Assembly (NCBI RefSeq): GCF_000218685.1
Contig: NW_006763300.1
Location: 1,516,366 to 1,580,365 of the forward strand
Reading direction: 5' to 3'
DNA from: Serpula lacrymans var. lacrymans S7.9
Taxonomy: Eukaryota > Basidiomycota > Agaricomycetes > Boletales > Serpulaceae
DNA: 64,000 nucleotides
The notes below the pieces were generated by a model, which saw only the letters and a list, made by a program, of their open reading frames with translations, ran no database searches and was not told the origin of the DNA. Below are positions 23,150 through 34,971 of this stretch, in pieces. How positions within the stretch are numbered: position 1 is the stretch's first letter; every line of letters starts with the position of its first letter. A program made the position numbers and the translations under genes.

Positions 23150-23579
23150 AGAGAATTACGGTACTGGGATGACTTTGGCTGGAGAGCTTGAACGACAGCC
23201 TCCTACAAGTAGGTTGGCAGACACGACCAAATCATGCCACTTCCCTTAAGAAGGCTGGCGCTCAAGCCAGATTTATCTATACCGTGAACAGCGCATCGTA
23301 CGAGGGGTGTGAGACACCAACGTGGTTCGCACAAGGCCGCAATCAGAAAACTGACACCAGTGACGCCCTATTAATCAGAGAAGTCTGGCCGAGAGTAGCT
23401 GAGAACTCTTTGAAATCAGCGACGGACATAGATACACGATGCGAAACTGGATCGGTGCACAAGATGCTGTGTGTGACTACTTGGATTTCCTTATTCAGAT
23501 TCTTGGACGTGGCGGACTTTGAAGTCGGAGGCAAACAAAGCTCCGTCAATTGGACACACCGCCATTCTGTCTTTGTGGC
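23150..23579. promoter_or_regulatory. Upstream region of the ABC transporter
   Basis: 430 bases of unique sequence between the transporter ATG and the right palindrome arm. It must hold the transporter promoter and the shared 3' region of the right-copy reductase. No clear TATA box recognised. Confidence 0.4.
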
Positions 23580-25828
23580 AGATTCCAAATTCAAAGTATA
23601 TATTGTGTCAGTAGTAGTAATTTTGGGGGCAAGGTCTCATTACATGGGCGCCACCGCTGATTTCTCGATACAAGTAACCCGAACAACCTCAAAGCACAAT
23701 GCCGTGACCCAACTTGAAAACAAGAGCAACACCTCTTAATTCTTCGCTCGGAAACCAAGTGTTATCCCACCGCCCGTCCTTTGATGCTCTTGACCATAAT
23801 CAACGTTCTTCAAGTGATCCTCAACGAGGTGGCAGACACCTTCCAGAGTTGAAAAAGGCGGTTGGTAGCCTAGCCCACCATTTTGTGGCAACTGTTGGGC
23901 CTTTGAATCATCTACTTTCATGTGGATGGTGACGAGGGAAAACATGGCGGGCTGCAGATTTCGTAGATCACCCTGCACAGCTGGCAAAAGACGAGGAACG
24001 TAGCTCTGCGCAATGTAATACCATTCAATCAGCGTTGCAAGGAAAAGCAAAGGAGCAGGTGGTAGAGATGGGAACTGGACTTTGCCTCCGGTGAGAGTAC
24101 TGAGGGCGAGATACAAGTCACCATAAGAAATAGGATTTCCTCGATCCGTGATAGCGAAAGCCTTTCCTCCAACATCTGGATGCGACGGACCGGGAGATGA
24201 CTGATTTTCTAACAGTCGCTGTTCGTAGAGTAAATGGGCGTAAGAGGCATTTTCTACGTAAGTAAACGACTGTATCATAGGAGCTGCCCATCTAGTGGGA
24301 AAGATCGTGTCAATGATATCTAACAAGGGATGATGGGCTCAACTCACGATGGGTTCATACCACGAACCAGATAAGCTCCAGCGTTCAGGTCACCGCCCGG
24401 ACCAAATATAGCGTTGCCAGGTCGGACGCATCCGGTCCTGAATCCTTTACTCGGACTATCAGCATCACATACTAGCTTTTCGGCCAGAGCCTTGGTGTAA
24501 GAGTAATTTGAGAAGCAGTCCTTGTGCTTGCGCGCAACACCAGTAACGTCGTCTCTGACGAGTTGTACAAAGGTTTTTGCGTGCCTTTGCCATGGCCAAA
24601 TCCAGTATTGTGTGCGAGGGACCGGGATACTGGCAGACGAGGTGTACACGAGAATGTCTACGCCATTTTGTTGTGCTGCTTCGAGAACATTTCGAGTGCC
24701 ATCGACGTTAAGGGAAGAAGAGCGCGAGACGAGTGAGGAGTGGCGTTCGTAGAAGCGGATGCAAGCGACGGTATGGAAGACTGTGATGCCTTTGTCTGAA
24801 GTAGCACCTGAATCGGGCCAGTCTGCAGCAAAGGCAGCGCCAACGGATTTCGAGTCCTGTACATCAGCTGCAACAAAACCCACTTGGGCGGGTTTTCCTG
24901 AGAGCATGTCCTTTCGCACTGGTCTGCGAATGTCGACGATTCGAATGTTAGCGGGATCTTCGCCGCGCTGGAGCAAATGAAGGACTATCCATCCCCCAAC
25001 AAGACCTTTGGCAGGTATGAGTATGAGCGGGTGGCGGTGGCTGGCTGTGGAAAGAGCAGGAGCTTACCTGAGCCACCGACGACTATGTAGCGCCTGCCTG
25101 TGGGTGGTGGAAGATGCGGAAGGGTGTTTATAGGGTCCTTCTCGAGTCGTGCGGCTGTTTGCTCGATGTCTGATACTGTCCAGCGATGAGGAGAGAAGGG
25201 GAGGGCCGTGGCAGGAACTGTGGTTATGGAGCGGTTGACGAGCCAGAGATAAATGGAGAAGAGGAGCAGGGCAACTGGAATAGCCAGGAGTGCCAGGAGA
25301 GGCATCACAGATCTGTCTTGCACTGGCAGGATGGACTCGGGGTGGGTATTATGCTCTTATGAGAGACAGGAAATGGATAGGAAATCAGCCCATGGCGGCG
25401 ACAACCACACGAGGCCGCGGACAAGACGCGGGCTGCCTTGGTGAAAGCGCGCAGGTACGATCACAACATTGAGATGTCCAGACTCCAAATTCAGCCTATC
25501 TTCTCATCATTCCAAGACTATATCAGTCTGACAGTCTGGACACTGCGTGCAACCTATAATGCTAACCAACTATTGTGGACTGTTTCCAATACGGTTATAG
25601 CCAGTCACTAGTCACTAGTCACTATGTCTGCCCTGGGCACTTGCCTGCATTCACTGGCATCGGATCATTCGTCGTGCCATCTGATGTTGACCGTACATGT
25701 ACGTATCCCTCACTACCATGATTCTAGCCTAATGTATTGGTTCTAATTCCTACGAAAAGGGGCTTGCTGTGTCTCGAAATCCGATCCTCGTCCGATGCGG
25801 TCAACTTCTTCGCCCCCGATTATAACCT
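23580..25828 (-). repeat. Right arm of the 2.25-kb inverted repeat
   Basis: Reverse complement of 15555-17803, with a single mismatch seen (25822) and no length change. The arms flank 5776 bases of unique sequence carrying the ABC transporter. Homologous recombination between such arms would flip the transporter segment. Beyond 25828 the sequence has no counterpart near the left arm. Confidence 0.9.
23736..25323 (-). CDS. 3-beta-HSD-like dehydrogenase, right copy
   Basis: An identical inverted copy of the gene at 16060-17647. Exons are 25068-25323, 24348-25005 and 23736-24291, encoding the same 489 residues including the membrane anchor, GGSGLVGG, YSYTK and FTYVENASYAHLLYEQ. The copy also carries the same upstream sequence to about 500 bases beyond the start, so both copies should be driven by the same promoter. 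No disabling change is visible. The lack of divergence means very recent duplication, continuing gene conversion, or an assembly artefact. Confidence 0.85.
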
Positions 25829-26390
25829 GGCCGAGTCGTTGAACGTAGTCCACTGAGCGACAGTTGGACAGTACGAGGAAAGCTATTGTTTTATCTGGAT
25901 TGTATGACTGGCTGACACAGTGTACGTAGGCGCCCAGTATTGAGTACAGAGTACCAAGTCACCACCATGTCCTTGGCTTATGTACTGCCACTGAATACAG
26001 TAGGTTATCCGCAAATTTCATTGATAGGACAGACACCGTGACTTTAAATTTGGGTGCCAGGCCCATAGAAGTATTACTGTCGTATCTGGGCTATGCTTGT
26101 GTGTGCTTCGATGCTATGAGCATGTGTATGACTGCATCAGTGTTCCTGATATACCCCATAGAATGTTGATGTCGCAAACGCTAAAAGTCCGTATTTTCAA
26201 ACCCTGGGTATCCATCACTGTTGGTCCTCAATCAGTGCAGAGTCACAGGTCAGCGATGGCTATGCTGATATTTACACGCAATTCCTATTCGGGTGAGCTG
26301 AGGACTGACTTAAAGCCCATCACTGGCATTTATCTTCGAGTCGTTTTCCATATCCATCATTGACTGGTTGAAAATCGACAACGTTGTGCC
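25829..26390. other. Intergenic spacer upstream of the DUF6533 gene
   Basis: 562 bases with no recognised gene or repeat. It contains the promoter of the DUF6533 gene; no clear box was identified. Confidence 0.4.
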
Positions 26391-28162
26391 ATGGATACTG
26401 ACCCTCAAGCGCTCATCAGCACCCTCGTAGCTTTAGGAACCATTAATCGCAAGGTTAATGCCAATGCCGGTGCGTAGATCTCTCTAGTGATGTATCCATT
26501 GGCATTAAAAGTTGGGCTCTATATCCAGTCGCCAGTCTTGCTTGGCTGCTGTATGATATTATCATATGCTTTGAGGATGAGGTATGCACATCCCTGTGTG
26601 TATCATATATAGAAAACTCAGCCGACTTTCCTCTGGTGTTTAGATTGAACTTGTATGGAGGTGAGTGCTAAGATACAGACATATTGTTGAAATTGACTCG
26701 TGGAACTTGATCATCAAATAGATCCAGGTGGACATTGCCCAAAGTCCTGTACTTGTCTCTCCGTTACTATGCTCCTCTTTGGCTGATGTCAGTACATCTT
26801 ATCAACTGCTTTATATATATATTTTTCTGATACGACTTCTGTCATCCCAGGTATCAAAGTATCATACACTGTGGGCAGTTTTTCAGCTGAGGCACAATGT
26901 AGAACCACTCAAACAATCTTCCTTGTAGTATCTCCTGGCACTGCGTTATCAAATTTGGTGAGCATGTTTCGATTGTCCTCGTTTTCTGTGCAACCTAGAT
27001 CTAACATGATTATTTGGAGACGTGAGTCTGCCAGGTATAGAGCATACAATGTGATCTTTAATACTGTGCTGTGCTGTAGATGCACGAGCTTCCCTGCTCT
27101 ACAATCTATGTAAATACCATACATCTCCTGCAGGGACCCTCAGAACTAATTTTGCTCTTGATACCTAGAGGTCCTTTGGTTCTTTGGGTTCTAGTGGACT
27201 TCGTTCTGATCCTTCGGATTAATGCTCTTTATGGCAGCAATAGAAAAGGTATGTTTTACTAACCGCAAAGTAGCTTTTCAGTCTCTAACATTTGATTCAC
27301 AGTGCAATACCTTATGGCAATCACATGGATATGTACGTTGAAATAACACATGAATAATGACCACATCGCTGACGTAAATGCGACAGCTGCTGCAGCTGTA
27401 AGGACTTTGTATTCGAGGTCACAATGAATATTAACATACCCCCAAGGTGATCATCCCCGTCTCGATCTACTGTTTTCGACTCTCCCGACCAGTTCCAGCG
27501 CCTGCACCGTTTTCAATGGTGGCTGGTTGCCTGGTCTTAAACATCGACTGGAACAAAATGAAGGTGGCGAAGGCTGCTGTGTGAGTATGCCACATAATCA
27601 TCTTCGACAGTATCACTGATATACGTCCAAAGCATTGCCTTTATGATCTTAAATGTCTTTTATATAGGCATGACATTGTTTAAATTTGTTCAGAGCATTC
27701 GATCTCTTCGACGTGTGCGTCTGGGGTCGGTGCTTTCCATATTCGTCGCCGAGGGACTGATGTATTTTTTTGTTTGTCTTGGTACGTTGTCCTCCTTCTT
27801 TAACTACGCATTACACAAATATATATTCGTAGGTGCCAACGCCGCCGACATCGTGTTTTCTTCTGGAAGTCCAACATTGTTTTCATATGTCGATCTAGCT
27901 CAGTTGTAAGTGTGGATAGCCTCTATATCCACACAACCCTGACATTGATCAATGATTTATGCAGCTGGTTGGCCGCTTTCTATAGTTACTCGGTCCGTAT
28001 TTCTCTAGACTGCTTTAATTATCAGATGCCTCACACATGATGCAGGGTTGTCACCTCATTCTCCACCTTCGAGCAAACACTCGTCAAAAAAAGGCAACAA
28101 CGTTCACTGATGCAACGGAGATGCAATTTCAATATCACCATCGTGGTCAAAGTATTGCCTGA
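26391..28162 (+). CDS. DUF6533 multi-pass membrane protein
   Basis: A fungal integral membrane protein of the DUF6533 type, a large basidiomycete family of unknown function. It begins MDTDPQALISTLVALGTINR at 26391. After a short intron come ASLAWLLYDIIICFEDE and IELVWR, then RWTLPKVLYLSLRYYAPLW, the family signature. Later exons give WVLVDFVLILRINALYGSNR, VIIPVSIYCFRLSR, IAFMILNVFYIGMTLFKFVQ and VLSIFVAEGLMYFFVCLG, hydrophobic segments consistent with about seven helices. The last exon has GCHLILHLRANTRQKK and stops at 28160-28162. At least nine short introns are needed. Borders in 26790-27120 were not all resolved, so a damaged exon there cannot be ruled out. Neighbouring genes give no functional hint. 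Confidence 0.7.
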
Positions 28163-29879
28163 TTCTATGGTGGACATGGGATCGAGATGCCCTTTCACTA
28201 CTCCTCGTCGGTGAATCATAACTGTTCGATTGACTCTTTTCACGATGATTTTAAAGCTATGTATCTCGTGAAGTATACACATTGCGAGGAAATTCGTGGG
28301 ATTTCATATGAGTATGATATTTATATACTGTAACATTAGTGTACACAGCCAAGGGGCATCCAAAAAAAATAATCAATGAAGTCCCTCCTCAAGGTGTCAT
28401 ACCTGACCCCCCACAAACCTCATATCAAAATGTTACAGTATCCCAGGCTACTATCTAGGATGTATCCCAAACAACCTATCATGAAGCCTTACTTCCTAAA
28501 CAATAATACATATGAGGTGGGACTTTTTACAAGGGAACTTTTGGTTATATTGTAGAGATACAATCTTACCTTTGAAGATTTCAAACTCTGGGATATCCTG
28601 AACCATGCCCTGGGACATCCCACCATGTCCTGGAACATCCCAAAAGATAATCTGGGACATCCCAGTCAATATCCCACACATGCCTTAGGATGTCTCAAAT
28701 GATTTTTGGGATGTGACACACAACAGCCTGGGATATTTTGCACAGTGTTTTGGGATATTCTAAGCAGGTTTACCACAGTTTAGGAATATCCCATTAAGTT
28801 CCCCTTGACTCCATTCTGGGGACGGCTTTTAGTGCATGTATTTTGTATTTGATCCAGCCAAACACAATCATGCTTCATCTGTCACCCATTTTGTAACTTT
28901 CATAGAGGTGGTCATCAAAGATATAGTGTAAAACCTCTATCCCTTATACCGAGTTAACGGAGGGATAAAAGCTTTTAATCAGACAAGTAGCGTTTCAAGT
29001 AACGATTGAGAATTAATCAACAACTGAGGAAAGTATGTACATGATGGTCTACTATATATATGTTTCTGAAAGTCAGCCATGAGGCGCTGACTGATGTTCT
29101 TTGTAATAATTCTAGACTCGTGTCACGTGGTGGTCACGTGATCTGATATAACTACGTATTATGTTATCCGCGCTAAAGCAGCAGCTTAACATATCTTATC
29201 TGTCATGTGATCAGATATCAAAGAAATGAAAAAGGAAATTAGCGCTCAGATTAGCGCTTCTGGTTCAAGTCGTGACATATAGCCAAAGTAAAATGTAAAC
29301 AATGTGGTCATTTGCACTTTGTTGCAATTACAATATCATCCCTATAGAGCAGGAAGGATAAAAGTCATACTATTGCTTTCTAAACTATTTCAAGCAGATA
29401 TTTTACTAATTTAGTCTTAGCTTATTGCAGGTCACATGAACATTAACTTCAAACATCAGACAAGATGCATTTTTCTTTGAGTGACTTTGAAGACTTAGAC
29501 CGTCTTAGAACAAGGACTAAGACATATCAAGACATATAAGAGAGTTAAGCTTGCTAAGAACCGCACACTCAAATTACTCTAACTGCTCCAATGCAGCTCA
29601 AGACCATCAAGACCATCAAAAGTTAAAATATGTAAAATAGCAGACATCAATGACGAATTAATTAGCTCGAGTACTGATCAATCAGAGTCAAAAAAGCCTA
29701 TCTGGAAATGGTGGTATTACTCAATGGTGCGTTACTGGACGTGTTACTCTAGCGTTACTGATGAGGGGCATTACTCAGGCATTACTCAGTCATTACTCAC
29801 AGTTTTGATAGAATAACAGGAAGTGAAGTTTTATCAAAAGTGCGGTGTAAGGTCAAGTCAGAACACAAGTCTCGATACA
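28163..29879. other. AT-rich region with degenerate short repeats
   Basis: No gene seen. From about 28440 to 28800 the sequence repeats degenerate forms of GGGATATT/GGGACATCCC many times in both orientations. At 29117-29140 lies TCACGTGGTGGTCACGTGA, an imperfect palindrome with two CACGTG E-box-like sites. The rest is AT-rich spacer at the edge of the transposon-rich region. Confidence 0.4.
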
Positions 29880-31644
29880 GAAAGAGTTGGTAATTCTAAG
29901 ATGCTAATCCAAAAGCGTGATGATCAATAAATTTGTTGACATAGAATGATGCAAAAGCATCAAGTGAGTTATGAAACAATATCTGCCGGGAATCCTGTTG
30001 TCACCGAAAACAGGAAGGAGATGCGTGGCTCGTAGGATACAGTCAAGGTGAATCACTTCAGTTATTGGTGATAGGTCCTCATTGAAGTCTGGACAGTGTC
30101 AGGCAACGAACAAGAAGCTATATAACACAACCAAATGCCTGGCCAAGTCCCTTTGAAGGCGGTGGATCAGGGTATTGATAGTGAAGAGTATCAATGTAGG
30201 CGCAAATCCAAACTAATATTGAACTAAGGAATAATACATCGAGTATATACCCCTTATATAGTGAACCGCGAGGGTCAGACCGAGAAAGGGAAAGAGTAAG
30301 AAAGTGGTCTGACCAAATAACTAACCAATAAGAAAAGAGAGGAAAAGTGGTCCGATCTATCATAATTACTAATGGTGTGAGAGAGAGTCTTGGTAAGTGA
30401 TGTATGATTTGGCTGTGTCAGTAAGCCCATGACTAGGCGCTGAGTCACATCTTAGACCGCTGATTAATATTCCTCCGAAGTATTCCCTGACATAGTGTAG
30501 AATCATTGCTATGTCATTCGGATATCTTCTTGAGGATCTATGACAGCTCTCCTTTGTTGTAAGTACAATAGAATAGGAGTATGAAGGGAAAAGAAGAAGA
30601 AGAAAGATAAAAGTAATAGAATACCGGCTGAGATCTCTGGTCCGAGGGCGAGAGGAGTGACGGGGAAGGAGTCGGATAACCACGACATGATGGGAATGCA
30701 ATGAGAAAAATTGATTCCTTACAGACAGACCATCCACATACCGGTGAGGTTGTTGGGCTCTTCTTGGACTTTTGAGAACCAGTGCACTAATGCACATGGG
30801 TAGAGTACATCCTGAAAGGTGAAAGAAAAAAACAGTAGGATGTGGACAACATCCAATCCCTGCATCCCAGTGAACATGGGGTCCCTCTCAACAAAGACAC
30901 AGTCATGCCGAGAAGGTCCTCTCCGCCATGATGGAGAAGCACGTATAGTTTCTCAATGCATACCTCCGAGTCCACTTTCATCACTTGGGGCATAGAACAT
31001 GGCTGTAGCTGAGTGAAATACCGATATCTTTGCATTGAGTGACCCAGCTGGACAATTAGAAAGGGCGACATTGGCTGTGCATGGTGCATCAGGATCATGT
31101 AGATGTTGCTGATTATATAGAAATCTTTGGACAAGCTCGACCAGCCTTGGCTGGTCAAGCTGCTTCACTAGTTGGTCCAGTGTCCGTGCATATCCTTGCT
31201 CTGCAATTTCAGATTAGTGGGTAAATTAAACTAGAAAAAAAACAACTTACTTCGAGTTCGAGCAAGCTGAACATGTGTCACAGTAGGTGGCCCCCCTGAA
31301 ACCGGATTGCTTTCAAGATCACCACTGTTGATATTGACGCCGCCTTCTACAGCAGCCTGAGGGCTCAGAATATTTCCAGAGAGCATGCCACGCTCTATAA
31401 AATCGACTTGTGAGGCTGCAAGTTTGTCAAGCCTTTGGTTTGTGAGTAGCATTTGCCCAAGTGCATTATAACGGTTGGAACGGCGCCATGGCTCTTTGAC
31501 AGCCTTAATGTGTTTGGATTCGGTGATGGACGAACACAGTCCGTTTGGGGCACCAAACATTTGTATCAATGTGATGTAGTGGACTAAAGAATGTTGCCTA
31601 GGAAGAGAGAATCTGTTAGGTCGCACCCCAGTGGTCTGAAACAC
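29880..31644 (-). pseudogene. Plavaka-type DNA transposase remnant, split by a solo LTR
   Basis: C-terminal part of a transposase of the basidiomycete Plavaka superfamily. Reading down the minus strand from 31644: SLPRQHSLVHYITLIQ, MFGAPNGLCSSITESKHIKA, VKEPWRRSNRYNALGQML, then after an intron LDQLVKQLDQPRLVELVQRF, KISVFHSATAMFYAPSDESG and GGM, then in shifted frames an HVHWDAG-like segment and ALVLKSPRRAQQPHRYV. The reading continues beyond the solo LTR (30097-30723) with CPDFNEDLSPITEVIHLDCI, LRATHLLPVFGDN and finally FASFYVNKFIDHHAF, ending with TAG near 29898. There are several frameshifts and the N-terminal half, including the first catalytic region, is absent. It is therefore dead. The LTR landed in the coding exon with a 5-bp duplication, which proves the coding frame was once continuous across it. 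Confidence 0.75.
30097..30723 (-). mobile_element. Solo LTR (family A) inside the Plavaka gene
   Basis: A 627-bp LTR in minus orientation. It starts TGTAAGGAATC and ends TTGCCTGACA, so it has the TG...CA ends. A perfect target duplication GACAG flanks it (30092-30096 and 30724-30728). A close copy lies at 49825-50445. No internal retrotransposon sequence is attached, so it is a recombined solo LTR. Confidence 0.88.
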
Positions 31645-31865
31645 AGTGTGGTAGCTAGATTAATCCTATGAAGGCCTCTGGCCGCTTTTTTGAGGACTCA
31701 AGCGGAGCTTGAATACACATTGAGCCAGCCACTTTGACACACAAGCGCGTGAAACATTATTTGGGCGGAGCTTGAATGTGTAAAAGAGCAGTCAAAGATG
31801 TTTGTGATGTTGGTAAAGGCCCTCTAAAGTGTCTCATCAACTGTGGGAAAGTGCAAGTGTCCTGC
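31645..31865. other. Short spacer between the Plavaka remnant and the RecQ element
   Basis: 221 bases with a repeated GCGGAGCTTGAAT (about 31702 and 31765). It may be the lost 5' flank of the Plavaka gene. Nothing else seen. Confidence 0.4.
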
Positions 31866-31996
31866 CAGGACACTTGTGCTAGTCTTGAGCCAGCTGTTTT
31901 GGGAAGGTGCAGAATAAACCGCGCTGGAGCCACTTCCCAAATGTCTGGAGATATTTGATGGGCGACGAGTGCATCGTGTCACGCCGGGACTTTTTG
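31866..31996 (+). repeat. Left inverted terminus of a putative 12.2-kb element
   Basis: About 130 bases whose reverse complement matches 43951-44083 with roughly 80 % identity by eye; shared blocks include TAGTCTTRARCCAG, TTTTGGGAAGG, GCAGAATAARCCGCGCTG and GAGTGCATCG. It contains an imperfect hairpin based on TTTTGGGAA/TTCCCAAA. It lies just upstream of the DUF6589 gene. No target duplication was found, so the exact end is uncertain. Confidence 0.6.
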
Positions 31997-32078
31997 GCTC
32001 TATCATTTGATTATCTTATCTTATCTGTTGGTCCTTGTACATACTTATGCAGTTTCTCCGAGTCGCATTTTGTGATCA

Positions 32079-34043
32079 ATGCTGGATAACATGAGTGGAG
32101 ACCAGACATCCAATGACTCCCTCAGCTTCTCAGATGTCAATGAGGATACTGACTACAATCCTTTCATTGCTGATGGTTTTTTTGAGCCAGATTATGATCC
32201 ACTGGCAGATAGCAACAGCTTGGAGTTCCCTTCATACACATCATCCCCCATTCAACTTGTCAACACTCGCCATTTAAAGGAGAACCTAACAGGAAGTCCC
32301 GCAGCCAAAGTTTGAGCTATCCTGGACTACATGAATTCAGTAGGCCTCGACTTACCATTATTTTTGGATTTCCTTAGTTGGGGTGATCATGAGTCTATCA
32401 TTGACACAAAAATGCGGTATGCAAGGACTTCGTTGATGGTCAGTGCTGAGCTTACAGGGATTTTAAAGCGGTGGCACAAACTCCCACGCACAAAAGGGAC
32501 TCACAATTCTCGTGCTAATGGAGCACAACTGGTGCTTGAAGAATTTTCCTTGTCATGTGTTGCAGACGTACTTGAGGCTGAGCTGGAATCCATCAAGGAC
32601 ATGTGCTATTGTCCCCCAGAGGATGTTTTGGAAGAAGGCCTGACAAGCCTTTACATTGAAGACATATTGTTGAAACTGCGTAGTCCTGGTTTTGGAGGCA
32701 CCCCAAAATTCTGGGCCTTGCTTCAGCGACTCAACAAAACAGCTGTGCAAGAGAAACAAAACACTTTGAAGAATCCTGACTTGGTGCGTAGTACATCATC
32801 CAAAGCTATTACTAACACTGAATTCCCAATCACCAGGTCAATATTTCTATTATATTTCAGATCATGTCCTTGCGCTCTCATCATCACAGCCGCTGGCCAA
32901 AAATGTTGACAACATTCCTTAAGTCTCAAGGCATCTCTGCAAAAAGCCTCGACCTCCTACGGACATTCTGCCTGACCATGAGTTATAAATAGTCTGTCCG
33001 GGCCATCAGTTCTATTTCTAAGAACAAGATGAATGAACTCTGTAAAATAATCCACATCCATCCCTTTGTGATATCTCATGACAACCTTAATATTCCCTTT
33101 TGTGTCTTTTCACAGTGAGTTGACAACAAAAGCCATTTTGATTTGGGAACTGCAGCTACCGTATTTTTACAACCAGGCGCTCCTCCAATTAAACCACTCT
33201 GCAATTGTACACTACAGGAGTATCGAGCAGCTGGACGGAAGGTTCCACTCACAGTGCAAGGCATCCTACTCCTTGAACAGGTTGCAGCCTCTTCTCGCCA
33301 TTCCCGTGATCTCTACCATGTTCTTCAGTGGCTCATTACTTCACCAAAATTTTCTTTTGAAACATACCAACACTGCAATGATTCAGTGTTCAACCCACCT
33401 GCTCCTGTCCAAAGACTACCATCAGGCCAGCAATATATCACAAAGCAGTACATGCTGGGAACAGTACATATTGAAGAAGCCAGCTACAAAGGCAATGAGA
33501 TGCTTTTGGGCGAGTGGTTTTCCCAGCTTCAGCTGGACTCTGTTGACAAACAAAAGAAGACTGGTCTTGAATGAGTAATCCCATGGGTTGGTGACCAGCT
33601 AACAGTGGAGCGGCTACAAGGACTTTTTAGGTTTCGTGCTCAGGATCACAATTTCTTTAACCACCTGGACTGGCTTGTACCCATCCTTGGGTGGTTTCAT
33701 TTACAGATGGCATTTGCTAACTCACTGCACAAGCAGTACTTAGGGACTACAGCTGGCTGGGGCCTTATGTACGCTTTCACTTTGCTTGAAAGAAAAGGAC
33801 TGGGTTTTGTGCAAACCCGAGGGCCTTTCCATCAGAATCTGCATAATGCAATCACTCAAGTTGCTGAAGTGCACTTTTGTGCATGTTGGACAGTTGTGGG
33901 TGAAGTAGAGACCCTGGCACATCTCCGTTGCAAATCCCCAGGCCAACTTGTCCATCTCGCAAAAGAAATTTTGAAGACACTTGCATCTAGTACTGCCTTA
34001 GAGGCCATTCACCTGCAAAGCAAAAACACACAGGACAAAGTCT
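32079..34043 (+). pseudogene. DUF6589 protein, 5' part, interrupted by a gypsy element
   Basis: Large protein of a basidiomycete family (DUF6589) of unknown function that is common in repeat-rich regions. It begins near 32079 with an acidic N-terminus (MSGDQTSNDSLSFSDVNEDT). Recognisable blocks are LFLDFLSWGDHESIIDTKMR, DLGTAATVFLQPGAP, QQYITKQYMLGTVHI, VIPWVGDQLTVERLQGLFRF, AQDHNFFNHLDWLVPILGWF and LERKGLGFVQTRGPFHQNLH. In-frame TGA codons lie at 32313, 33116 and 33572, each where the family has arginine, so each fits a CGA to TGA change. Intron borders around 32840-33110 are unclear. The frame is cut at 34043 by a gypsy insertion and resumes at 40293. The gene is therefore inactive here. 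It converges on the RecQ-like gene within one element. Confidence 0.75.
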
Positions 34044-34402
34044 TGTTACGATCACACATTTTCGGACCTTTAAATTTCATTCTCCTCTTTAAACCTTTTT
34101 TAGATACAACTCTCTCACGCAGTGGAGCTGGTCACACGGGCGTGGCCCCATGACATCATCAGCCACTGCCTCTATCAACTGTACAGTACACATGTACAAA
34201 TAACCCTGTAGTAGTATATATACCCCAATAAAATCCAGGAAACTCCTCAGCGAGTCTTCCTGTTGTTTACCCACAACTAACTTGGTCCTCCCACTGAGCT
34301 TGCTAGCCTCAGGGACTGCGGTATACAAACCCAGTCACCCATTATCCTTTACTTAGAGTTCGGCGTGTGCACCAGAGTATACAAACTTTGGGTATTGTTA
34401 CA
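34044..34402 (+). repeat. 5' LTR of the gypsy element
   Basis: 359 bp from TGTTACGATC to GGTATTGTTACA. It contains a promoter-like TATATATACCCC (about 34216). The 34403-34971 leader that follows is untranslated; no tRNA primer site was recognised in it. Related solo copies lie at 52860, 55993 and 57477. Confidence 0.95.
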
Positions 34403-34971
34403 CTAAGACTCGCTCTTATCACTCTCCTGCACGTAGTGCAAAGCCGGACCACAGGCTTAAGTGGATTTCCGTATACGCGGCCCTCAGCGTTAAGAGGTGG
34501 TTTCTGAAAACCTTTTTTGGTTATACACGCGTCGTTTGGCCTAGTGCCAGACCGTAAAACCTAAAGGCTGTTCCCGCAGAGATAGGCTAGTGCCATACTC
34601 AAGGGAAATAGGAATTAATTGAAACGTTACACGGCCCCCAGTGTTAAGGGGAGTACGTAGTCACAGCAGAAGGTGTGGAACCTCTGGCTGTTAGTTTAGT
34701 TAGAAAAACTTCTTCTTCAAATACCTCTGACCAGGCCGGGCACTTGTCTCCGCCAGTTGGAGAAGGGTTGACAGCTTAACAAGCGGACCACCCCCTGACA
34801 ACCATTCGGACCAGGGTTTATTACGTTACCTTTTATATACTTTTTATTACTATACGTGTGGGTAGTCGGAGATTGAGATCCGATATCCAGCTGGGAAGAG
34901 GTTGATCCGCAGTAGAGCAAGCGGGGACCCCCAGTTATCTTTTTTTTATATCACAAACGAAACAAGTCGAC

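Noticed and set aside
23188..23739. 183-codon open frame on the plus strand
   Set aside because: It overlaps the transporter promoter and the 3' end of the right-copy reductase, has no recognisable domain, and is best explained as a chance frame.
15555..25828. The palindrome arms as terminal inverted repeats of a DNA transposon
   Set aside because: The arms hold a host-type metabolic gene, the centre has no transposase, and no target duplication is seen at the outer borders.
29117..29140. Paired CACGTG sites as a regulatory element
   Set aside because: No gene lies within reach on either side except transposon remnants, so a regulatory role has no support.
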